Source: a bacterium (GTDB lineage: Bacteria > Muiribacteriota > Ozemobacteria > Ozemobacterales > Ozemobacteraceae). From it: 9,903 nucleotides of DNA. How positions within the stretch are numbered: the first letter of the stretch is position 1; each line of letters begins with the position of its first letter. Made by a program: the position numbers and the translations under genes. The stretch lies in contig JACPTH010000201.1 of assembly GCA_016192885.1 (NCBI GenBank), positions 1 to 9,903 of the forward strand, read 5' to 3'. Below the pieces are notes generated by a model, which was not told the origin of the DNA, did no database searches, and worked only from the letters and a program-made list of their open reading frames with translations. Below, piece by piece: positions 4,597 through 9,903 of the stretch.

Positions 4597-6584
4597 AGCG
4601 TTTTTCTATTTTTTTGGTTGTAGCGTTTGTTTTTTCAACAATGGCGGCTAGCGCAAATCCGTTTTCTGATGTTCCATTTTCCCATTGGGCATACGATGCG
4701 GTGAATAAGCTTGCTAGTAAGGGGCTTCTCCAGGGTTATCCTGACGGAACCTTTAAGGGCGAGAAACATGTTACTCGATATGCCTTGGCAATGGTGACCG
4801 CGAAGTTGTATGCCAATATCGAGCAAATGATGGAGAAAGGTCTTGGCGATAACTTGGTTACCAAAGCCGATCTTCAAACCCTTGAAAAACTAACCGTCGA
4901 GTTTGCTGACGAGCTTGCGCTTCTTGGCGTAAAAGTCACCGCTCTCGAAGATGACATGCAGGTTGTAAAAGAAGATGTCTCCGTTCTAAAGAAAGATGTT
5001 GAGGGCATTAAAGACTATATGGCCAAAGGCGGAATGGAAAAAGTGAAGCTTTCCGGCGACATGTTGGTTCGCCACAGCAGCTTGATTCATAACCGTGATT
5101 GGGCGTTTGATGCTCGTGGCCCGGCGACTTTGGGTGGCGTTGGCGGAAACACAAACAACTCCCAAACTCAAACCGAACTTCGGTTCCAATTTAAAGCAAG
5201 TATTGATGAGAACGTTACCGCGGTTGCCAGGTGGCATATGCTTGGGAAGGTTGACAGTATGCTTGCGGTTGGAAACAACGCCACGGCATGGGGTAACAAC
5301 GGCCTCCGAAATGGGGTTCGCTACAACGCCGACACAAGCATGAAAATCGATTTGGCCTACTTGCACATTAAAGATATGTTCCGCTTTGGCGGAGACTTTA
5401 CTTTGGGCCGAAACTTCTATTCGACCGGTCATGCCCTACTTCTCTCCGATTATGTTGATGCGATCCACTATTACAAGAGAAGTGGCGATATCGACATCGG
5501 CTTCCTTTCCATCTACGATCGACATCGCGGTAATTACAAAGACACGACGGGAGTCGCCGGAGCGGTTGTCGATTTCCGAAATGTTTGGGGTTTAACCTTC
5601 GGTGGAAAATATCGTGATAATGACCTTTATTTGAACTTCTTGGGTCAAGACGAACCAAATCTCTACAATCGAACCTGGATCACCCCGGCAGTGAGTGGGG
5701 CTTCCCGGTTCCTTACGACCCCGTTGCTTCCAGGCGCTGGAGCGGTATTGGTGGCCCCCACCGCGGCGGGTGTTCTTACCCCTAACTTCGATATTGCCAT
5801 GGGGAACACCGTTGCCGGGCAACAAAGAAGAGATAATTGGTGGGCGGTAGAATTCGGCGGCAAAGGTCCTTTGGGCCGCAATGGTCACTGGGATTATGAC
5901 CTCGGGTTCGTATATACCAATTATGAATTGAGCATCTTCAACACAGGTACAACCTTTATTAGCCCATCAATGCAGGGCTGGGTCGGTCATGCCGCGGTAA
6001 AATGGGATTCCAAGAAAGAATGGGCCGCGAAACTTGGTTACACCTTCGGAACGGACGAGAATACCAGCGGGCTTAGCCTTGATAACGATCGTCGCTATGA
6101 CAACGGTATTGAAACTCCATATGAAGATATTTCCAAGGGCAATAACTACTTTATGCGTGGCTTGATGAACATGTGGGATCTCAAACTCCAAGTCGAATAT
6201 CGCCCCCGTGACACCAAACACTACTTCCGATTGGCCGGCGATTTCTTGGATGAAGTTGACGACACCACCACCAATGATTTAGCCAGATTGGGCGTAGGGC
6301 ATAACACCAGCGCCGGGGTGCCTTCAGCGTTTGTTAAAACCAACACCCTTTACGATCGTTGGAATAACTTTGTGACCGCTGACCCACAAGCGTTTGTGCT
6401 GACCTTCGAATATCGCTATCAATTGGCTGAAAATACCCGCATTCGCGTAGGGTATACGGCATTTGATATGACGGGCAATGAAACGAAGGCTGTTGGTGCG
6501 GTTACTAGCGCTAGGGCGGGTCGAGGTGTAGTAGGCGATTACGATTACAACCTCTTCTGGGCGGAAGTTTATAGCCAATTCTAA
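4593..6584 (+). CDS. SLH-domain outer-membrane porin (OmpM-like)
   Basis: This 663-aa protein is exported. Residues 1-21 form a signal peptide (MKRFSIFLVVAFVFSTMAASA) with likely cleavage after ASA. One S-layer-homology domain follows (about 22-75), with FSDVPFSHWAYDAVNKLASK, GLLQGYPDGTFKGE and VTRYALAMV. Residues about 80-145 are Glu/Lys/Val-rich with heptad character (LVTKADLQTLEKL; VSVLKKDVEGIKDY) and probably form a periplasmic coiled-coil stalk. From about 150 to the end are alternating aromatic and polar strands rich in Gly, Asn and Tyr, ending EVYSQF with a terminal Phe, typical of BAM-assembled beta-barrels. Known relatives (OmpM, SlpA, cyanobacterial SLH porins) bind peptidoglycan or its attached polymer through the SLH domain and form outer-membrane channels, so tethering plus diffusion is the likely role. 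It has its own strong promoter, a long leader and a terminator. The barrel family and substrate are not identified. Confidence 0.9.
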   Translation: MKRFSIFLVVAFVFSTMAASANPFSDVPFSHWAYDAVNKLASKGLLQGYPDGTFKGEKHVTRYALAMVTAKLYANIEQMMEKGLGDNLVTKADLQTLEKLTVEFADELALLGVKVTALEDDMQVVKEDVSVLKKDVEGIKDYMAKGGMEKVKLSGDMLVRHSSLIHNRDWAFDARGPATLGGVGGNTNNSQTQTELRFQFKASIDENVTAVARWHMLGKVDSMLAVGNNATAWGNNGLRNGVRYNADTSMKIDLAYLHIKDMFRFGGDFTLGRNFYSTGHALLLSDYVDAIHYYKRSGDIDIGFLSIYDRHRGNYKDTTGVAGAVVDFRNVWGLTFGGKYRDNDLYLNFLGQDEPNLYNRTWITPAVSGASRFLTTPLLPGAGAVLVAPTAAGVLTPNFDIAMGNTVAGQQRRDNWWAVEFGGKGPLGRNGHWDYDLGFVYTNYELSIFNTGTTFISPSMQGWVGHAAVKWDSKKEWAAKLGYTFGTDENTSGLSLDNDRRYDNGIETPYEDISKGNNYFMRGLMNMWDLKLQVEYRPRDTKHYFRLAGDFLDEVDDTTTNDLARLGVGHNTSAGVPSAFVKTNTLYDRWNNFVTADPQAFVLTFEYRYQLAENTRIRVGYTAFDMTGNETKAVGAVTSARAGRGVVGDYDYNLFWAEVYSQF

Positions 6585-6598
6585 AGAAACCTTGCTTC

Positions 6599-6644
6599 GG
6601 CGAACCAAAAAATTCGCCCCAGCATGGAAATACGTGTAAACGTA
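6599..6644 (+). other. Two small hairpins in the porin 3' untranslated region
   Basis: GGCGAA (6599-6604) can pair with TTCGCC (6613-6618) across an 8-base A-rich loop, and TACGT (6631-6635) with ACGTA (6640-6644) across GTAA. Neither is followed by a T-run, so they are not terminators. They sit between the porin stop and its terminator and may slow 3' decay of an abundant mRNA. The role is inference. Confidence 0.35.
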
Positions 6645-6653
6645 AGAATACGA

Positions 6654-6684
6654 AGGCCGGGATTCAACCCCCGGCCTCTTTTAT
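6654..6684 (+). terminator. Intrinsic terminator of the SLH-porin gene
   Basis: AGGCCGGG (6654-6661) and CCCGGCCT (6670-6677) form a perfect 8-bp GC-rich stem with an 8-base loop, followed directly by CTTTTATTT. It lies 70 bases after the porin stop codon. The stem strength and T-rich tail are typical of Rho-independent termination. It separates the porin transcript from the Uma2-nadC unit. Confidence 0.88.
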
Positions 6685-6735
6685 TTGTCCGTGGTCAGAT
6701 GTTAGAAAGTGGTAAACATTAAAGGCGGGAAAAAA

Positions 6736-7329
6736 ATGGCAAGGCCAAAAAAAGATAAAAATTCCGGAATTTTGAACTATAAGGGCTTCCTTGAGAGGGC
6801 AGACTCGGAAAGACTGGAGATAATTGACGGAGTTGCGTGTCCGCTTCTTCCGCCGCCTGGGAAAATTCATCAAAAAATTCTTTTGGCTTTGGCAGTAAAA
6901 TTTTTTTCTTTCCTCGGGAAAAAAGAGGCGGACATGTACATTTCTCCGTTTCATGTTAGGCTACCCAAGGAAGGTGAGGACACTGCCGAAAAGATTTCCA
7001 CGGTTGTTCGACCCGATATTTCGGTCGTTTGCGATTCAAAAAGAGTGGATGACCTAGGAATTGTCGGCGCTCCCGATTTAATAATAGAAATAGTTTCCCC
7101 TAGCTCCGCTTCGCAAGACTACATTCGGAAACTGGCTTTATATGAGCGTCACAAGGTGCGCGAGTATTGGATAGTGCATCCTGGTGATAAGATTGTTATG
7201 GTTTACAAAATTCGAGAAGATGGAACTTATGGGAAGTCTGAAATTTATTCAGAAATTGACGTAACAAAAGTTGGGATTTTCAGCTCCCTTCCAATTAATT
7301 TACGAGAAATTTTTGGGAGTGAAATTTGA
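6736..7329 (+). CDS. Uma2-family (DUF820) putative restriction-endonuclease-fold protein
   Basis: From ATG at 6736 this is a 197-aa protein of the Uma2 family, which has a PD-(D/E)XK nuclease fold and unknown cellular role. Visible signatures are LEIIDGVAC near the N-terminus, a PPGKIHQKI segment, then VRPDISVV (D94), APDLIIEIVSPSSASQDYIRK (E118, K132), YERHKVREYWIVHP and a C-terminal LPINLREIF. The D...E...K triad is intact, so the putative active site is preserved. Length is normal for the family. A GTG at 6709 would add nine residues but has no ribosome binding site, whereas the ATG follows AAAGGCGGG six bases upstream. The stop overlaps the nadC start by TTGA, so the two are translated from one mRNA. 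Uma2 genes are often multicopy and mobile in Cyanobacteria and similar phyla. No promoter was recognised between the porin terminator and this gene. Confidence 0.85.
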   Translation: MARPKKDKNSGILNYKGFLERADSERLEIIDGVACPLLPPPGKIHQKILLALAVKFFSFLGKKEADMYISPFHVRLPKEGEDTAEKISTVVRPDISVVCDSKRVDDLGIVGAPDLIIEIVSPSSASQDYIRKLALYERHKVREYWIVHPGDKIVMVYKIREDGTYGKSEIYSEIDVTKVGIFSSLPINLREIFGSEI

Positions 7330-8189
7330 ACGAATCGGAAATCATCCATAATGCATTAGAAGAAGATCTCGGGGCTTCTTGGAAAGATGTTTCCGTTGAA
7401 GCCCTTGGTTCGGTAGGGGATAATTCTTCAACCTCCAAAGTTATTGTAAAAGAGGCAGGAATTGTTTGTGGTTTGTGGCTAATTGACGAAGTGATAAAAA
7501 AAGTAATGATGGTTTGTGGCAAAGGGGAATTCTCTCACCTTTTTTCTGTTGAATGTTATTTTTCTGACGGAGAATTTGTTGAACCCGGCTCGGTCATAGC
7601 TGAAATAGATTGCCCGGTCGGAATCATTTTGAGTGCGGAGCGGACAATATTAAATTTCCTTCAGCGACTTTCCGGAATTGCAACTTTAACGAAAAAATTT
7701 GTCGTTGCGGTTTCCCATACGAAGTGTAAGATTCTCGATACGAGAAAGACTGCTCCTGGTCTTCGATGCCTTGATAAGCTGGCGACAAAATTTGGAGGGG
7801 CGTTGAACCATAGATTTGGGCTTTATGACATGGTAATGCTTAAGGATAACCACATTAAAGCCATGGATGGCAACATTAAAAAGGCGGTTGAGCAAACCCG
7901 AATGATTGTGGGTCCAACAAAGAAAATTGAAGTAGAAACCTCGACTTTTGAGGAAGTGAAAGCAGCCGTTGGATCCGGCGCTGATATGGTAATGCTGGAT
8001 AACATGTCAATTGAACTGATGAAGAAGTGCGTTGCTTGGGTTAAGGGAAGGGTTCCCCTTGAAGCCTCGGGTGGAATTAATCTTGAAAATGCCGGGAAGG
8101 TGGCGGATACCGGCGTTGACTACATTTCCGTCGGTGAAATTACCCATTCTCCGAAAGCTTTGGATATTTCCTTGAAAATTGTTTCGTAG
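7326..8189 (+). CDS. nadC: Nicotinate-nucleotide pyrophosphorylase (quinolinate phosphoribosyltransferase)
   Basis: NadC converts quinolinate and PRPP to nicotinate mononucleotide, CO2 and pyrophosphate in de novo NAD synthesis. The 287-aa protein shows AERTILNFLQRLSGIAT (104-120, R106), the PRPP/quinolinate motif DTRKTAPGLR (138-147), NHRFGLYDMVMLKDNH (161-176), IEVE (201-204), MLDNMS (223-228), EASGGI (246-251) and VDYISVGEITHS (264-275). All expected catalytic Arg, Lys, His and acidic residues are visible. The usual GGG before NHR reads GGA (157-159), a small deviation. The start is TTG at 7326, with GGGAGTG at 7315-7321 four bases upstream, and it overlaps the Uma2 stop. No nadA or nadB is nearby, so the rest of the pathway must be encoded elsewhere. 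The gene is intact and of typical length. Confidence 0.96.
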   Translation: MNESEIIHNALEEDLGASWKDVSVEALGSVGDNSSTSKVIVKEAGIVCGLWLIDEVIKKVMMVCGKGEFSHLFSVECYFSDGEFVEPGSVIAEIDCPVGIILSAERTILNFLQRLSGIATLTKKFVVAVSHTKCKILDTRKTAPGLRCLDKLATKFGGALNHRFGLYDMVMLKDNHIKAMDGNIKKAVEQTRMIVGPTKKIEVETSTFEEVKAAVGSGADMVMLDNMSIELMKKCVAWVKGRVPLEASGGINLENAGKVADTGVDYISVGEITHSPKALDISLKIVS

Positions 8190-8230
8190 AGGCCATCGCG
8201 ATCTGCCCCTTCTTCCGGTTTACAGTAATC

Positions 8231-8291
8231 GTGGGTTAGGCGCTGTTGCGGTAACCCACCAACCTGGCGGGTTACGCTTCGCTAACCCACC
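8231..8291. repeat. Tandem REP-like palindromes between convergent genes
   Basis: There are two palindromes with a shared core. The first has GTGGGTTA (8231-8238) and TAACCCAC (8252-8259), with an inner CGC/GCG stem. The second has GGCGGGTTA (8266-8274) and TAACCCACC (8283-8291), with one mismatch and an inner GC/GC pair. The shared GGGTTA...TAACCC core resembles short extragenic palindromes found in many copies in diverse bacterial genomes. There is no T-run on either side, but the location between the stops of nadC and the deacetylase would suit a bidirectional transcription barrier. Confidence 0.65.
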
Positions 8292-8301
8292 CTACGGAAT
8301 A

Positions 8302-8318
8302 CTTCGGTCGAAATGACA
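8302..8318. repeat. Possible short dispersed repeat with TTCGGTCGAA hairpin
   Basis: The segment CTTCGGTCGAAATGACA contains a 4-bp TTCG/CGAA stem and ends in GAAATGACA. This ending resembles a class of dispersed repeats (CGnAATGACA-type) seen in intergenic regions of many environmental bacteria. It directly follows the REP-like palindromes, so both may belong to one composite element. With one copy in the window, repetition cannot be shown. Confidence 0.3.
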
Positions 8319-8333
8319 AAAAGAGTTGTAAAA

Positions 8334-9359
8334 CTACATTTGAGATAGAAGGAATGAGGTCAAGTTTCCGGTTTTTCGGGCTCGCAAAAGTTTAATTGCA
8401 GGAAGGGAAGTATTCTTTGAGGGATTTACAATCGCCGTAAGAAGGGGGCGTTTAAACTCTTCGACTTTAAAATTTAGCCTGTTTTGGTGCCAGAAAAGCA
8501 TTGCAGGATCTTTCATCGCCCAGTAAGAACGATTATTTTGGGATGCGGGAGTCCCAAAGGGTGAAGGTAGAATTCCGTGCTGGGTAAGGGCGATTAAAAA
8601 GGGCTCAAGGGCATGAACCGTCGAAGGGAGGGTATCATGAAGAAGTACAATTCCGCCCTTTCCTCCATGACTTAAATTGAGCTGCGCTTTTAGATTCTCA
8701 ACGGTTCTTGACATGCTTTTATTTCGCCAATCCCCGGGGTCAACGCTCCATAGCATAATGCTCAATCCCTCATGCTTTATACAATTTAGAACCGTATTGT
8801 TTAAAGCGCCATATGGAGGTCGAAAGAGGGTCGGTTTCACCCCGACAACTTCCTTTATCAGAGCGTTAGTATCCCGAATCTCTCGAGAAATCCTATCGAC
8901 CCCAAGGTAAGTTAAATTCGGATGGTAGTAAGAATGGTTCCCGATTGTATGCCCCTCTGAATGGATTTTTCGTGCTATTTCCGGGTATTTGCGAACATTT
9001 GTTCCTACCAGGAAAAAAATACCCTTAATATTTCTTCGCTTTAGAATTTCCAAAACAATAGGGGTGGTTCTTGGGTTGGGTCCGTCGTCAAAGGTAAGAA
9101 GAATTTGACGATTTTTCCCCAGAGTTTGGGCAATCAATTGACGATTATAAAAAACCAGGTTTCCCGATTCGGTTGGCGCTTCGAAACTATGCGTAGGAAT
9201 GAGTTGGCGTGATTGGCCAGAAATCATTGCAACATGGCTCGCGACTTTTATCGGAGCGGGGGAAAGAATTGCTCCAAATGCCATATGCGGGAAGAAATAG
9301 GTAATCAGGAATGATTTTGTGAGAAAAAGCAATATGAACATATTTCTATGAATTTTCAT
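8334..9359 (-). CDS. Secreted polysaccharide deacetylase (NodB homology domain)
   Basis: This 341-aa carbohydrate esterase family 4 protein would remove N-acetyl groups from peptidoglycan or an exopolysaccharide outside the cytoplasmic membrane. The N-terminal hydrophobic segment (about residues 7-29, preceded by Lys and Arg) is a signal peptide or membrane anchor, with possible cleavage after AFG. A linker of about 50 residues precedes the catalytic domain (about 85-265). All five CE4 motifs are present: TFDDGP (89-94, catalytic base D91 and metal ligand D92), HSYYH (H142 and H146 as metal ligands), RPPYG (180-184), DPGDW (207-211) and LLHD (239-242, H241). About 70 residues after the domain are basic and unassigned. 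The start at 9357-9359 lacks a clear ribosome binding site. The gene lies 101 bases downstream of the acyltransferase gene on the same strand and is convergent with nadC. Confidence 0.92.
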   Translation of the reverse strand: MKIHRNMFILLFLTKSFLITYFFPHMAFGAILSPAPIKVASHVAMISGQSRQLIPTHSFEAPTESGNLVFYNRQLIAQTLGKNRQILLTFDDGPNPRTTPIVLEILKRRNIKGIFFLVGTNVRKYPEIARKIHSEGHTIGNHSYYHPNLTYLGVDRISREIRDTNALIKEVVGVKPTLFRPPYGALNNTVLNCIKHEGLSIMLWSVDPGDWRNKSMSRTVENLKAQLNLSHGGKGGIVLLHDTLPSTVHALEPFLIALTQHGILPSPFGTPASQNNRSYWAMKDPAMLFWHQNRLNFKVEEFKRPLLTAIVNPSKNTSLPAIKLLRARKTGNLTSFLLSQM

Positions 9360-9460
9360 TATAAACTTGTATCGGTATGAAATAAACCGAAGTTAAGAAA
9401 AAATGATTAACATGCAGGAAGCATTTGATTGTTGGGGAACAATTTATGGAATCAGTATCA

Positions 9461-9903
9461 TTATGAAGCACGCGATAGAGCCGCGAGCGCCACGCTTTTC
9501 AAAGCTTTCAAATCGACTTTTCCGGTACCAAGAAGAGGAATTTTTTCAACTTTAATAAAATTCTCCTTTCTGGGAATGAATAAATTGGGAAGCCCGCTTG
9601 TACTTAATTTTTCAATTATTTCAGGGATTTTTTCCTCTTGAATAGTGTGCAGAACAGCTAGTTTCTCCCCCTTTTTTTCGTCCGGAACGGCGGTAACCGC
9701 GAAAACTTGTGTATCAACTTTCGCGGCCAAATGAAGCCCCTCTTCAACTTTTCCGTGTGGAACCATTTCACCCCCGATTTTGGAAAACCTCGATAAACGA
9801 TCGGTGATTTTTACAAACCCGTTGTCATCCAGGATGGCTATATCTCCGGTAACGTACCAACCGTTTTGTACAGCTTTCTGGGTCAAATCATCTCGTCCCA
9901 AAT
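9461..9903 (-). CDS. aas: C-terminal part of Aas-like acyl-ACP synthetase/acyltransferase (partial)
   Basis: Only the last 147 or so residues are in the window, and the reading frame continues past position 9903. The segment GRDDLTQKAVQNGWYVTGDI followed by ITDRLSRFSKIGGEMVPH is the adenylate-forming C-terminal hinge region. VTAVPDEKKGEKLAVLHT and SGLPNLFIPRKENF follow, and PLLGTGKVDLKALK carries the conserved catalytic Lys. The combination RFSKIGGEMVPH plus SGLPNLFIPR is characteristic of Aas (2-acylglycerophosphoethanolamine acyltransferase/acyl-ACP synthetase), which re-acylates lysophospholipids at the inner membrane. Whether the N-terminal PlsC-type acyltransferase domain is fused, as in E. 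coli Aas, cannot be seen here. A TTG at 9899-9901 is internal, not the start. The stop is TAA at 9461-9463. No gene is visible in the 101 bases before the deacetylase. Confidence 0.88.
   Translation of the reverse strand, partial: LGRDDLTQKAVQNGWYVTGDIAILDDNGFVKITDRLSRFSKIGGEMVPHGKVEEGLHLAAKVDTQVFAVTAVPDEKKGEKLAVLHTIQEEKIPEIIEKLSTSGLPNLFIPRKENFIKVEKIPLLGTGKVDLKALKSVALAALSRAS

Noticed and set aside
4986..5432. 148-aa open frame antisense to the porin gene
   Set aside because: It lies fully inside the strongly supported porin coding sequence, has no recognisable domain or ribosome binding site, and is best explained by codon composition. The same holds for the other open frames opposite dnaG, rpoD, the porin and nadC.
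6655..6677. T-arm-like GGGATTCAACCCC near the porin end
   Set aside because: The stem is an uninterrupted 8-bp GC-rich hairpin followed by a T-run, which is a terminator. No other tRNA arms are present.
6709..6735. GTG start nine codons upstream for the Uma2 gene
   Set aside because: No Shine-Dalgarno precedes it and the extra residues are not part of the family. The ATG at 6736 has AAAGGCGGG at proper spacing.
9429..9442. Terminator between the Aas-like gene and the deacetylase
   Set aside because: TTGTT and AACAA form only a weak AT-rich 5-bp stem and no T-run follows directly on the minus strand.
9899..9901. TTG as the start of a 146-aa acyl-CoA synthetase
   Set aside because: The frame runs on to the window edge, and the residues here align with the interior of adenylate-forming enzymes just before the GWYVTGD motif. 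This is a 3' gene fragment cut by the window.
1..9903. CRISPR array, defence island, insertion sequence or toxin-antitoxin system
   Set aside because: No spaced direct repeats, cas genes, transposase or recognisable toxin pair was seen. Apart from the Uma2 gene, the content is core metabolism and envelope.

Overview
This 9.9 kb window is an ordinary bacterial chromosome segment of moderate GC, with informational, cofactor and cell-envelope genes. The organism looks like a diderm outside the Proteobacteria. The evidence is a secreted protein with an N-terminal S-layer-homology (SLH) domain, a coiled coil and a C-terminal beta-barrel ending in Phe. This is the OmpM/SlpA/cyanobacterial-porin architecture of lineages whose outer membrane is tied to the cell wall through SLH domains. 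The primary sigma factor is short (372 aa, SigA-like, without the large insert of E. coli RpoD), and there is a Uma2-family gene, common in Cyanobacteria and some neighbouring phyla. I cannot name the phylum safely. Cyanobacteria-sister lineages, Riflebacteria-like or Armatimonadota-like bacteria would all fit.

Layout from left to right. Positions 1-1247 hold a Memo-family gene (AmmeMemoRadiSam protein B), then a small two-helix membrane protein of the holin-like family. A clear TTGACA promoter (1273-1301) precedes dnaG (1355-3136) and rpoD (3154-4272), a compact macromolecular-synthesis pair. A 320 bp leader region (4273-4592) follows with a strong promoter. Its -10 box lies inside a perfect 9-bp-arm dyad, and the leader carries two candidate 32-codon ORFs and possible RNA folds. 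The SLH-porin gene (4593-6584) comes next and ends at a strong intrinsic terminator (6654-6684). Then come a Uma2-family nuclease-like gene (6736-7329) and nadC (7326-8189), overlapping by TTGA. Convergent to these, on the minus strand, lie a secreted polysaccharide deacetylase (8334-9359) and the 3' part of an Aas-like acyltransferase/acyl-ACP synthetase (9461 to the window edge). Tandem REP-like palindromes (8231-8291) sit between the convergent units.

The most unusual part is the regulatory region in front of the SLH porin. It combines a consensus promoter, an operator-like dyad over the -10 box, and a leader of about 245 nt. The second mini-ORF of that leader ends in an ATGA overlap with the porin start. 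The porin's GGGGG ribosome binding site can pair with an upstream CCCCC that lies inside this mini-ORF. This would fit a translationally coupled leader controlling a major outer-membrane protein. The sequence elements are directly visible; the mechanism is inference. I see no CRISPR array, tRNA, rRNA, insertion sequence or defence system in the window.
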